Shown: positions 18,201 to 25,681, numbered from the stretch's first letter. The stretch: 30,855 bases of DNA from Tritrichomonas foetus (GCA_001839685.1 MLAK01000759.1:7615-38469), one strand, 5' to 3'. Notes: generated by a model from the letters alone, not told the origin. Program-made: numbers and translations.

Positions 18201-21172
18201 CCAATTTTTTGAAATCTGAAAAAGTAGTAAATAGTGTTAAACATGAATTCTTGAAATGCATACCAAAATTAATCAACCATTTCGATCTCCTTATGATTGA
18301 TAATTGTTATGAATCAGTTTCAAACTTACAAATTGATACTTTTTCTTATCAAGTACTTCTTTTGTTTTATTCAATCATACGCACAAATACTTCTTCTAAA
18401 TTAATAAAATTTACCAAACTTCGCAGTATGATAGGGAATAATGAAGAAGATCGATATATTGCATTGTGCAAAGCTATTCCTGCACTTTCATGGACCAATG
18501 ACAATTTAATGTATTTTGCATTAGCAATTATGGATGACTGTTCATTTAACAAACCTTTATTAATGCTTGGCCATTTACTATCTTCGATTTCATCAGATTT
18601 CTTTTCAAGAATATTAATGAGATTTGTTACAAGTCATACGCTACCTATAATGCATGATTTATTAAAGAATTGTCTTTCACAAAAAGTTGTAGAAAATTAT
18701 TCACAAATTATTTCATCTATTACTCAAGCATTTCATTCTTGTTCAATTCATATTCTTCCAAATTTATTATATAAATGCGTTAAAACAACCAATAATTATC
18801 ATTTGTTTTCATTTGATGAAAATATGACCAATATTCCAGATAAACTTTTATATCCTCATAAATTAAATGACAATATATTTGGTTCTGTATTCAAAAATGT
18901 ATCAATTGAAACATATGCAGCTTCGGCTCAATTCTTTTTAGGAAATTATGAAGAAGCCAATAAAATATATGATACTTTACCCAATTATGAAAATCATATT
19001 TCAGAAAGATTGGCTCAAATTTCAACAGATATTTTATTAAAGAAAGATACCTTTCAAATCTTCACTCGAATTGACCATGATGATTCATTATTAATTCCAT
19101 CCCTTAAAAAAGCAGCGAAACTGGCTAATTCTAAAGCTGATGTTGAAGATCCTTTATCTAGAGCTGATCATTGTAACATTCTTTATATTAAACACCATCT
19201 TCATTTATCACATTATGAACGTGAGCGAATAAGTTCAATTGAAATAATAAAAAATGATATTCGTTCAAAAGTTCAAGGAACAAAATCATCAATTCCATCA
19301 TTTATCATCAATTCCTGTTATCCTCCTGTTTTATCTAAATTTATTACTGATTACTCAGCCAAATTATCAAACACTTATAAAGAAGTAACATTTCTACCAT
19401 GTAATAACAATAACGATAAAGAGAGAAATTCAGATGAACAAAATTGTATAATTTTCTCATGTGAATATCGAAAATGTTTTAATGAAATTACTTCCATTGA
19501 TTCACATGGTTTTTTTTCAGTTAAATGGTCTGCTATTGATCAAGCAATGACAATTGCCTCTTCTGATCAAATTCTATGGCCTTCATTTTGCTTTAATTTG
19601 TTTTCTGCACTAGAAAAAATGATACCACAAATTTATAAAACTTCTCTTGAATCTTATTTAACAACAATTTCTAAAGTCCCAATGCCACCTTTTCTGAATG
19701 CATCATTTTCTGCTCGTATTCTTTCATTATTTAATCTTGCATATAATAATGCAGCATCTGATGCATCAATAATTCAAATTGCTAATGATATGTGTGATTT
19801 AATTGATCCAAAATCTGCATCACTTCATTTCAAAAATTGGATGCCACAAATAGTTGATATACAATCCAATTCGAGATTCCAACAACAAACATCTTTCTTA
19901 GAATATACCCTAAGTTATGCCACTACTGCTCATTCACGCTCAATGCCATTTCCTAAAGAATACCAAATCAAAATTTCCACTTTTGAAAAAATCACACAAA
20001 TTGCACATTGCATATTTTCCATTAATATGTCACATTTTGAAAATGGGCAAACAATGGAAACTTTAAATTTTGCAATGCTTACAGATCCTGAAAAATCTGC
20101 CTATAATAATTTTATTGGCTTAATTAATCAATTGAATCGATCTACACCATTTGATTATGAAATTCGATCAACTTTTTCAAAACTTTTAATTCTTCAATTC
20201 CATCATGATTTTAGTCGATTATCTGAAAATCGGATTACTTTTACATGTTCAACTTTAAATAAACCACATCAACGCTTAATTATTGAACGTATTGATGACT
20301 CAGACGTTTCGATTACATTTTCAAATGTAATTGAATCTCTGAAAAATGTATTAAAATATAACTATTCATCACGAGTTCGAAGAATTCGTCTTTCATCTCA
20401 ACCTATCACTTGTTTGAATAAAAACTTTATTATTTACACAACTTCGAATGACATCATGATTCTTCCTAATGATTTAAGGAGTCAGATGCTTTCAAAATAT
20501 TCACCAAAAGACTTTTTCAAACTAAGAAAATTGCTGCTTTCAAGTTTCGCTGCATTTTCTGTTATTCAGAATGTTTTTTCATTAGATCAACCAAAACCAA
20601 ATGAAATTTACATTTCTCCATCCAGTGCTGAATTTCCAGTGATGATTGGTAGCTTAAAGATCCAAGAGCAGATTGGGGAAACAGCAACTAGAATCACTGA
20701 AAGTATGACAAACTTCTTTGGATCATCACTAGATGGTGAATTAATACTTTCGATCGCTGCTGCTTCAAGTTCATTTAATGTAAACATTGATTCTGTTCGA
20801 TCTTATATCGAAATTGCACTTATGACGAATTCCTGTAATGTTAGTAATGATCATGATATGAAATTAGATATTTTCAAAAAGCGAGATTTATTTGATAAAT
20901 CAATTATGCATCTTGCACCACCATTTTCTGAAGGAGCAACTGCGAAAGATTCTATTGAATGGATGGAAAGAATCACCAGATTTGTTGAAAACTCCAAAAA
21001 TAATTTTGAAAGGATTATTTTTGATGATAAAGAACCACTTCTGACATTTTCCGGTATTTTGCCTGATGATATGCCTAATGAACCTGAACCTGAAGAAGTT
21101 TCAACATATGGAAGTAATCAAACCTTTCAAACTAACGAAAACGATGATGATGCATTTGAAGATTGGTTTTAA
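12251..21172 (+). CDS. Tra1/TRRAP-like pseudokinase of the PIKK family
   Basis: A 2,973-aa intronless giant. Most of its length (about 1-2150) is helical, Leu/Phe/Tyr-rich HEAT-like sequence without enzymatic motifs. Around 2210-2500 is FAT-like, with TPR-type text (AQFFLGNYEEANKIY, starting near residue 2220). The C-terminal part is PI3K-like: FFKLRKLL (2754 onward), then IYISPSSAEFPVMIG (about 2786). This resembles the TRRAP/Tra1 kinase-like region, where an FRK helix is followed by an F-x-LTPN-x-EF strand. The PIKK catalytic DRHxxN and DFG motifs are not seen, as in Tra1/TRRAP, which are catalytically dead scaffolds that bring SAGA and NuA4 acetyltransferases to activators. The protein ends in an acidic tail and WF, a possible worn FATC end. 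It is shorter than Tra1/TRRAP (about 3,750-3,850). Another divergent PIKK is possible. An out-of-frame ATG (12244) precedes the start. Confidence 0.6.
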   Translation: MEYIRQLPKEPDFRVSDLTDALSKIETEIIDDYESLNFNKERQFIQDLFSIANTTDFKMSNDRWDILKFNILSFIIAHYPTIYQIPKMSLNTAYGPLYHILIKFLSVKKTPDTAQIVAAQTKKILDTLLSEHTSPYHFYVRSCATYATMLPSLLTSFDKPGKKNSQEVFGPLFDNIMKKCEEESKRELKDQGTVSPSVYFNNPNYVMIFEYIYLHSLRCCNFRLSQKDPDYSPLMLKLLKFNHRSSSSLLHLYFYKYNLERSKSLSPEDTALLAAILYRNARMRVNDFFKHSSTHNIPFEYFPEMDSPKTIFQTLRFLCQYLYIPNQINVLRSWQAKGKETDSKFIGFLIRRADNNTRISLFYFLEQLAASIGVITESLKSIKAIKVGSYKKNIIYFNEQFIENEPNPLDQFLYSKLIYESYETFEEAYKAYEKYCKYTNFVMNRFPMPFHFLQKFFNVIGKSATANDTTLDDKQVNSMIIFYIKRLLQVLFKFLIELSYRELFILLFHNEVTSKIKNSKIASKTNQFESAINTFYRKIQEHLIKKMNSDYLNLFAKIIARKLFTASRKRKISFYFVKHLQNILPTNIIYKITNYMLHILYENTMLIDEFNLEKANDFHQYLYLVLKIGGRANSHIPPRNEFSLLLRNYQKMFLNVLLSRYKSTNQREFLNSMTQYIRIMTENADEMLKEQYRNVAFKMHLKLYRPQLYDHRQEIKKLAAPLMLDNFVIDFQNHTSIPTSLVIYLIYGYTSKQPDLIHKALENSLHFLLSTKEETIKSNEQQIFDSDTEFYRPFYIAMFKSIRKSHKEDALQLMHSIPQLLRLFHSWRTNVSVQQVGYILSCYQVDFINVLKTILANFNGKETEALHMVILIQTFIEANDDYSEYPISLLEQIINNLTALLGFELIRDRVIALFNKLNSLFAPIVSSGNYNYIIALIYGVLCSYSVASALYVNIISSFVSLLNITVKEASKIVDKFFTLYKAPHNINGILTLFLLIQKKYPGSITNVHLNLYLIILSNSPFFLNTSPNLYMKPFNEFLKTFIENLLPEHKSYFTHIAISFIKFKSLNLNFRRSLIKRLHEAKVESPYKDYNHLQRIQLREFYSIFAATLACGVQNNQPIPIDIIDRSVNDIKKSDSPNNANVSMEYIMRLCFIQMVFKTQPPNSPFFEKKRINQFIMFFIHVFPYHIFEKKIKKCIEILKEKIPMCVENFVASIQSSYLKTPNLDGTLKIVRHNAALFPEIIKAEHIKSFLNKVLDYTSQSNEKRIEGFMEIVGHTNFLRIPNYSTETQFRQIFMEKRDQMSNLAHLIHFFLQLFIDNTQPYYYIFYDHAQTILYHFKEETLNCILSHPYKNEVEMAYDFLYDLINDDKTNDFFKLLLAKFQTEISRNVAKIHPALFCVMKKLCKQERFSKFPSVDRILLILYSQLFKRSQTENTDNLYAQMNILFATLLNIVRNNLIYDNIIGLTKYFYPWVINSPLYKKYKRKIFHNRERSFYSENFFRILEDNERIKNYSTVGILLVQCARGMKEFFQEENESFFSTIKPMLSNPMKIGFIVSTLVVYFKFNKPARLNLSITLATFGPALAQPDPYPIIQVFKLANRLLELESLPNYVLSDLLQHVLTFFKFLEYPYSQYVTPLFQKADKIFKDNVPEELSNELTYFISSRFGFCSSGAFLNINLQSLLTLFQLIPNLMKCAPSSIIYSLIHTLDLSSQQMRNGIFKPEDNIFIISYCVKFMAFLNVSQKLEEYFCKYAFNFFKEVILASDNENPRTIDAFLFNLMRKSKYVTNEIFEALEMKAAKSKKLYLYKFALLATENADIYILLNHLVFIQESFEKIMEQLRKINNSPNEHKGIDRKKAEIKNLLPILRTYVSSIFNREELTKTQLPQQFFDLLDEFRNNVDEIETRREILLFYVNNANHHEKLAQLTKFWDLILLTQYPQTAAIWPKSLIKCIECLPYDHQSDYLRIILKRTKYNRKVLYPTMITNFLKSEKVVNSVKHEFLKCIPKLINHFDLLMIDNCYESVSNLQIDTFSYQVLLLFYSIIRTNTSSKLIKFTKLRSMIGNNEEDRYIALCKAIPALSWTNDNLMYFALAIMDDCSFNKPLLMLGHLLSSISSDFFSRILMRFVTSHTLPIMHDLLKNCLSQKVVENYSQIISSITQAFHSCSIHILPNLLYKCVKTTNNYHLFSFDENMTNIPDKLLYPHKLNDNIFGSVFKNVSIETYAASAQFFLGNYEEANKIYDTLPNYENHISERLAQISTDILLKKDTFQIFTRIDHDDSLLIPSLKKAAKLANSKADVEDPLSRADHCNILYIKHHLHLSHYERERISSIEIIKNDIRSKVQGTKSSIPSFIINSCYPPVLSKFITDYSAKLSNTYKEVTFLPCNNNNDKERNSDEQNCIIFSCEYRKCFNEITSIDSHGFFSVKWSAIDQAMTIASSDQILWPSFCFNLFSALEKMIPQIYKTSLESYLTTISKVPMPPFLNASFSARILSLFNLAYNNAASDASIIQIANDMCDLIDPKSASLHFKNWMPQIVDIQSNSRFQQQTSFLEYTLSYATTAHSRSMPFPKEYQIKISTFEKITQIAHCIFSINMSHFENGQTMETLNFAMLTDPEKSAYNNFIGLINQLNRSTPFDYEIRSTFSKLLILQFHHDFSRLSENRITFTCSTLNKPHQRLIIERIDDSDVSITFSNVIESLKNVLKYNYSSRVRRIRLSSQPITCLNKNFIIYTTSNDIMILPNDLRSQMLSKYSPKDFFKLRKLLLSSFAAFSVIQNVFSLDQPKPNEIYISPSSAEFPVMIGSLKIQEQIGETATRITESMTNFFGSSLDGELILSIAAASSSFNVNIDSVRSYIEIALMTNSCNVSNDHDMKLDIFKKRDLFDKSIMHLAPPFSEGATAKDSIEWMERITRFVENSKNNFERIIFDDKEPLLTFSGILPDDMPNEPEPEEVSTYGSNQTFQTNENDDDAFEDWF

Positions 21173-21728
21173 ATGTAATCACTTTTATGCGATTTTTATT
21201 TGTAAATATATTATAGATTTTATAATTGAAATATTGATTCTTTTTTGTGATTTTTTTTCTTGGATAACATTTCTCTAGAATAGCTCTCATTGAATAGACT
21301 GATAAATATATATACAATATATTCATAAGATCTTTATTTCTAGGAATAGTGGAGAGTTAAATTAGCCAAATAAATAGTTTTTGGTTGTTGACTTTCTTGG
21401 ATGTCAAAATTATCAATTTTTATTTTCATGAGACAGAATTCAATATGGACAGTTTGTCACAGCTTTTCATCTTCTTAAGGCTAAATTTATATCGTTTCTC
21501 TCAAAAGCATAATTATCAAAATCAATATATCTCGATAATAATAGAACAAAATCATTATATAATTCCATAAAACAACTATTTTATGTGAATTAAATAAATT
21601 AGAATTAATTAAATTCCAATCTATCATCATTTTTCGATTTTTTGCCGAATTTGTAATACTTCATAACAATAGTCAATTGAATCGGTTTTTCTCAATTTTT
21701 GAATAATTCACATCCAATCCAATCCAAA
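21173..21728. other. Spacer between Tra1-like gene and ARPC5
   Basis: AT-rich sequence with T-runs and no convincing gene; short frames here lack ATG starts or sensible composition. The right end carries the ARPC5 leader with a CCAATCCAATCC direct repeat just before the ATG. The Tra1-like stop overlaps TAAA, a possible polyadenylation signal. Confidence 0.45.
21708..21712 (+). promoter_or_regulatory. Initiator-like TCACA upstream of ARPC5
   Basis: TCACA lies 19 nt before the ATG at 21729 and matches TCA(+1)YW. Confidence 0.3.
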
Positions 21729-22175
21729 ATGTCTTATTGCGATACTCTTCGTTCTCACATGGACGCAGCCATGAGTGATGTTAAATCGAAGCCAGGAGCT
21801 GCCCTCAAAACTGTCTTAGACGAATTGCCAGTCCGTTCCAAAAAGATTGGAGAACAACCAAAAGATAAGGAAGGAAAGAAGAAGTTCGAAAATCAAGTCC
21901 AAGAAGCCCGTGATGTTGCTGCCCAGTGCGTTTTAACTGTTCTTTGCGCAATCGAATCAAACAAAATTCCAACAGCTATAAAAGAACTCACCGACGACGA
22001 ACGTGATACCCTCATGAAGTTCGTCTATCGCGGATTTGGTGAGAGATCAGTAGTTGACGACAAGCCAAAGGCCACTTACGACTGCAATATTCTTTTGAAA
22101 ACTCATGAAGAGATTTCCAAATTAATGGGCAACGGTCCAATCATCCGAACAATTCACACACGTTTGGAAGTGTAA
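21729..22175 (+). CDS. ARPC5: Arp2/3 complex subunit 5 (p16-Arc)
   Basis: A 148-aa protein close to the usual ARPC5 length of about 150. The C-terminal half is diagnostic: LMKFVYRGF, then a short charged linker, ILLKTHEEI, and GPIIRTIHTRLEV, matching ARPC5's LMKYIYKGF...WHEK...GSIVRVLTARK pattern. The middle (LDELPVRSKK...AARDVAAQCVLTVLCAIESNKI, shortened here) is the helical bundle that contacts ARPC1/ARPC4. ARPC5 helps tie the nucleating complex together for branched actin assembly in the cytoplasm. The frame extends ten codons upstream to a TTG; the ATG at 21729 is preferred for length and leader. Codons are GC-richer than in the neighbouring Tra1-like gene, consistent with good expression. 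The stop lies in TAAAA. Confidence 0.88.
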   Translation: MSYCDTLRSHMDAAMSDVKSKPGAALKTVLDELPVRSKKIGEQPKDKEGKKKFENQVQEARDVAAQCVLTVLCAIESNKIPTAIKELTDDERDTLMKFVYRGFGERSVVDDKPKATYDCNILLKTHEEISKLMGNGPIIRTIHTRLEV

Positions 22176-22294
22176 AAGGTTCAATAATTAAAAATACTGA
22201 TTTTCGATAATTATTTCATTTTTATTATTTTTTGGTATATTTTTTTTTGAGTTATTTTTATTTTTAACTACGATAAATAACTTATACATCTCTA

Positions 22295-22336
22295 TTACGA
22301 CCAAAAACCGTCCAAAATTAGAAAACTTGGTCGTAA
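22295..22336. repeat. Perfect 10-bp inverted repeat, 22-nt loop
   Basis: TTACGACCAA at 22295-22304 is the exact reverse complement of TTGGTCGTAA at 22327-22336. It could form an RNA hairpin about 120 nt after the ARPC5 stop, or be a dyad binding site. A role is not established. Confidence 0.6.
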
Positions 22337-22450
22337 GGGTTTGCTTTGAAAAAGTGAAACTGTAATATTGGCGAAAAAATGAAAATATTCTCATGAAAAT
22401 AAACTGAGATAATTTTATGATTTATAATATGAACTATAAATTATGTAAAA

Positions 22451-22726
22451 ATGTTGTGCTCCCTTTATTCAGTCACACATTTATTTTTATTTGATTCATA
22501 TATATTTTTTATCAAAAAAGGGAAAATTGCTCTTTGCTCAGATCTTGCTCATTGTCATCTTGTTCATAGTTATTTTGTGCATTGTCATTTTGCACATCAT
22601 TATCTTGTCATTCATCATACTAGGTTAATAATAGAATATGGATGTGTGAAAGATGTTTTCAAAGGATCATATTATAATATTGGATTTTTCTCAAACCCTG
22701 GGCATAATTTTCGCAACACGTATTAA
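22451..22726 (+). CDS. Doubtful 91-aa frame over a 15-bp repeat
   Basis: An ATG-started frame of 91 codons. Its middle encodes five pentapeptides of the form (L/F)-(A/V)-H-(C/S/H)-(H/Y): LAHCH, LVHSY, FVHCH, FAHHY, LVIHH. Because the DNA unit is 15 bp, any frame would give a pentapeptide repeat, so the pattern does not prove coding. The flanks are Phe/Ile/Tyr-rich and match no family I know. There is no clear initiator motif directly upstream. The His/Cys-rich repeat could in principle bind metal. I consider non-coding repeat DNA more likely. Confidence 0.15.
   Translation: MLCSLYSVTHLFLFDSYIFFIKKGKIALCSDLAHCHLVHSYFVHCHFAHHYLVIHHTRLIIEYGCVKDVFKGSYYNIGFFSNPGHNFRNTY
22544..22618. repeat. 15-bp tandem repeat, five units
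   Basis: Five consecutive 15-bp units (22544, 22559, 22574, 22589, 22604) with rough consensus YTTGTNCATTGTCAT. Divergence is high, but the period is kept exactly without indels. Confidence 0.75.
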
Positions 22727-23282
22727 TAATTTTTGTAACATTTGGGCATAGGCGCGATCTCTAGTAATTGGTGCAACTTCCTTTGTGAACTATAAAAAAT
22801 TGTGGTTTGACATAATTAACTCTAGACAAATAATATGCATAGAATAGATTAGATTAGATATGAGGAAAATAGCCATGGTAGTTATTACCATTATTTGGGA
22901 GAAAAAGATTTCGCCATTCAATTTGATAATCACTAGAATATATTTTATATTAAAAAACTTTGTTGAATATGGAAAATATGTGATTCAAGCAAACTAACGC
23001 CTTATTTTCATCGAAAAAAGAATGATGGCATATCTTATCTGGGAAAAAAACCGCTAAGATATCGCAAAATATTTGATATATTTACGGTTTATCACAATTG
23101 CTTTGAATACAAAGAAATAAAATTTATTGAATTATGTTAAAAATAAAATGTCGATTCATAAATTTTAATAAGTGGTTCGCAATTATGAAATAATATATTC
23201 AATTTCTTGAAATTTTTCTGAATTCATTTTTTATAAATTTAGATCAACATTCAAATTTGTTCCTTTTTTTTTTTAAAATATT

Positions 23283-23287
23283 TCATC
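23283..23287 (+). promoter_or_regulatory. Initiator-like TCATC at kinase 3 start
   Basis: TTTCATC lies directly upstream of the ATG; the A would be only 5 nt from the start codon. It resembles the sites upstream of the UNC-50 and UBR genes. Confidence 0.3.
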
Positions 23288-23289
23288 TC

Positions 23290-24324
23290 ATGGATAAATT
23301 CACAGATGACGAAACTTCAATCATTCAGAATTCCTTGTCATCGCATGGCTACGATCTCAAAGAAAAGATTGGACGAGGAGGCTTCGGCGCAGTTTTTGTT
23401 GTCAATTCCAGAAAATACCACGAAGATTTCGCCTGCAAAATCATGAGCTTGTACGACGATAACGGCGATCTCTCTAATGTGAGCGATTCAGAAATCGAAG
23501 CATTGATGGGATTATCGCACCCAAATATTATTTCGCTATACGCCTCATTTCGTGATGAAAAGTTTCTCTACATCGTTTTCGAATACTGCCCGGGAGGCAA
23601 CCTCAGAAAATACATCAAAAAAAATGGGGCCATATCCGGCCAAAAGCTATTCTCGCTCACAAGATTCATCCTGCTCGCTTTAAATCACTGCCACAACAAA
23701 AATATCGCACACAGGGACATCAAGCCTGACAATATTTTGATCGATAAATATGGAAGACCACGATTGGCAGATTTTGGAATATCTCAAATAATGAATACCT
23801 GCTTAGAACCAATAAGGGGCGCTGGCTCACTTCCATACATGGCTCCAGAAACTCAAAACCCGGCGGTTCAATTTGACCTTAAAAAGGCCGATATTTGGTC
23901 GTTAGGGATAACTTTATATTATGCTTCGGTAGGTCATCTTCCTTGGCAAACAGATAACTATTCTGATATGAAACGTGCTGTAATGCTTGGAATGATTACA
24001 TTTCCACCAAAAATGAATTCTAAATTTCATAAATTATTACGAAGGATGCTTGTTGTAAATCCTTCAAAGAGAGCCTCGGTTGAAATGCTACTTGATGATA
24101 TTATTTTCTCGCCTCAGCATCTTCCACTTGAAAAATATTCATCAACAGTTTTTGTTGACTATTGTCATGTTAAAATCGACCATCCGAAAATTAATGTTGC
24201 AACAAGAAGAGGCTCTTTGAATTCAAAAATGGTAAACAATACTCTATTTCATAAATCAAAGGGAAGTAAAGTGATACAATCAATCCTCCTCAAAGAAACT
24301 TTTGATATTAAATCCGTTGAGTGA
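23290..24324 (+). CDS. Ser/Thr protein kinase (CAMK/ULK-like)
   Basis: A 344-aa protein with a kinase domain at about residues 21-275. It has a canonical glycine loop GRGGFG (28-33), ATP lysine K50, catalytic loop HRDIKPDN (D143, K145, N148), DFG (D161-G163) and MAPE (E187). DIWSLGITLYYASVGHLPW in subdomain IX and the closing NPSKRAS motif fit CAMK/ULK-type Ser/Thr kinases rather than the TKL type of the two left-hand kinases. All catalytic residues are intact. A basic tail of about 70 residues follows, without a recognised domain. The frame extends 11 codons upstream to a TTG over a T-run; the ATG at 23290 is preferred. Codon usage changes within the gene: the first part is GC-rich at third positions, the last third AT-rich. 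Confidence 0.92.
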   Translation: MDKFTDDETSIIQNSLSSHGYDLKEKIGRGGFGAVFVVNSRKYHEDFACKIMSLYDDNGDLSNVSDSEIEALMGLSHPNIISLYASFRDEKFLYIVFEYCPGGNLRKYIKKNGAISGQKLFSLTRFILLALNHCHNKNIAHRDIKPDNILIDKYGRPRLADFGISQIMNTCLEPIRGAGSLPYMAPETQNPAVQFDLKKADIWSLGITLYYASVGHLPWQTDNYSDMKRAVMLGMITFPPKMNSKFHKLLRRMLVVNPSKRASVEMLLDDIIFSPQHLPLEKYSSTVFVDYCHVKIDHPKINVATRRGSLNSKMVNNTLFHKSKGSKVIQSILLKETFDIKSVE

Positions 24325-24947
24325 AATCTCGATTGGATTTGGATGCTGCTTCGAATATTGTTTTTATGTGAAATACTTTTATTTTGTTTTTGTTGATTAG
24401 TAAATAAATTTATATTTTACAACGATTAAATGTTTTTCTTTAAAATTCTAAAATGATGCAATTGAAATCAAAGAAAAATGCAATAGAAAAATCTTTCTTT
24501 CTTTTTAATGTGTTTCTTTCTTTTAATGTGTTTCTTTCTGCCAAATGTGTTTCTTTCTTTTAATGCGTTTCTTTCTTTTTAGTGAATTTCTTTCTTTTAA
24601 TGTGTTTCTTTCTTTTAATGTGTTTCTTTCTTTTTAATGTGTTTCTTTCTTTTTAGTGAATTTCTTTCTTTTAATGTGTTTCTTTCTTTTTAATGTGAAT
24701 CTTTCTTTAGATTATAATTTTATTTCCTTCCTTGTTCTCTCAAATCATTGATAAGAGATGATTACATTCTGAAAAAAGAATAAAGAAAAAGTAAGAAATT
24801 TATTTTTAGTAAAAGTTAAAACAGGATAGGATTCAGAAAGATTTCATAGTATAAAATTAAAACATACTAAAAAGATTTGTCGAAAAGAAACTGAGGTGAA
24901 AATTAAAATTAAAAGATCACACAAACAAAAAATAATGACAGTTGAAC
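24325..24947. other. Convergent spacer between kinase 3 and UNC-50
   Basis: This spacer lies between two stops (genes converge). It holds the CT-rich minisatellite (24492-24710) and AT-rich flanks with no credible gene. Minus-strand frames crossing its right edge are shadows of the UNC-50 gene. Confidence 0.5.
24492..24710. repeat. 18-19-bp CT-rich minisatellite, about 11 units
   Basis: About eleven units of TTTCTTTCTTTTAATGTG (18 bp) or its 19-bp form with one more T, plus a partial copy. One unit carries a GCCAA variant (24540-24544). Units at 24568 and 24642 share the variant ending TTAGTGAA and are exactly 74 bp apart, suggesting a four-unit higher-order duplication. One strand is nearly all pyrimidine within the TTTCTTTCTTT part, which is also a mirror repeat. 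Confidence 0.92.
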
Positions 24948-25670
24948 TCATGGGAAGTTCCCAAGGATCCACATGCGCGCCATCGGCCAACCGAAGACGA
25001 GCGAGAGGAAGTAAACGAAAAATACTGGGACAAAAAAGATCACGTATGGAATCCGCCTGATGAAAGGCAGAACATTCAAAGTTTGAATGAATAAATACAA
25101 AAAGTGACATGCCGAAATACAAAGGAGTGTATTTGGAAGGAAAAGCGTGAAAAACCAATTTGGAAATATGAGGCTAATCAAATAGATCACTGGATAGCCT
25201 AAAAAGAAGTCAAAAATTAATGCGACATATCCGTTGCAAAATGCGTCAAAACAAAACTTCCATTCAACGTCCTGGCGTGATTCGCGATATGATCTGACAG
25301 CAAGTCCAAATTTGTTTAAAAACATCGAAAAAAGAGTCGCTGTTAATGCCCCAAACAATACATAGTCTCTGACAATGTATTGAAAAAGGTTCGTGATTAA
25401 GATGTGGATCGAAAAATGAAACTTCGGAAAAACGTACCAAATAAACGATAGGATCAAAATAAATACTACTTCTAGTCCAGCGAATTTGTAATTGTTGCGC
25501 GCCCATAATCCCGACTCATGACGATGCGACCGAATATAGCGAAAAACATCACTTGGTTTGGTCAGGAGTTTAACAAATTGCCATTGTGCGGATTCTTTGT
25601 CGTATTCGTTCCATCGACTACTGACACTGTTGTATAAGCCCTGTCCATATCCATCAATCGGAAGGGACAT
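24948..25670 (-). CDS. UNC50: UNC-50 family Golgi membrane protein
   Basis: A 240-aa protein close to the 259 aa of human UNC50. N-terminal AQWQFVKLLTKPSDVFRY and WARNN match the UNC-50 pattern (AAWQM...L...SP..VYR...WARDD). The central DVEWKFCFDAFCNGY matches the DVEWGYAFDVHLNAF block that follows TM2. Five hydrophobic segments are visible at about 66-82, 103-119, 145-165, 177-196 and 209-227, the usual number. UNC-50 sits in the Golgi, interacts with ARF-GEFs of the GBF1 type and affects receptor trafficking. The frame extends 33 codons upstream to a TTG; the ATG at 25670 is chosen because family proteins start shortly before the AWQ block and because of the TCATC motifs 6-9 nt upstream. 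Codons are moderately GC-rich. The stop is TGA. Confidence 0.88.
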   Translation of the reverse strand: MSLPIDGYGQGLYNSVSSRWNEYDKESAQWQFVKLLTKPSDVFRYIRSHRHESGLWARNNYKFAGLEVVFILILSFIWYVFPKFHFSIHILITNLFQYIVRDYVLFGALTATLFSMFLNKFGLAVRSYRESRQDVEWKFCFDAFCNGYVALIFDFFLGYPVIYLISLIFPNWFFTLFLPNTLLCISACHFLYLFIQTLNVLPFIRRIPYVIFFVPVFFVYFLSLVFGWPMARMWILGNFP

Positions 25671-25673
25671 TTT

Positions 25674-25681
25674 GATGATGA
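25674..25681 (-). promoter_or_regulatory. Initiator-like TCATCATC upstream of UNC-50
   Basis: Overlapping TCATC motifs on the minus strand (25677-25681 and 25674-25678) lie 9 and 6 nt before the ATG. Confidence 0.3.

Larger units (their letters stand above)
22176..23289. other. Spacer between ARPC5 and kinase 3
   Basis: About 1.1 kb without a firm gene. It contains a perfect 10-bp inverted repeat (22295-22336), a 15-bp tandem repeat (22544-22618) inside a 91-codon ATG frame, and AT-rich filler up to the kinase promoter. Confidence 0.45.

Noticed and set aside
21699..21728. N-terminal extension of ARPC5 from a TTG
   Set aside because: ARPC5 length and the TCACA motif favour the ATG at 21729.
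24492..24710. CRISPR-like array
   Set aside because: The units are contiguous with no spacers, low complexity, and the context is eukaryotic.
24844..25158. 104-codon minus-strand frame overlapping the UNC-50 gene
   Set aside because: It is a shifted frame of the UNC-50 gene, whose conserved text lies in the other frame.
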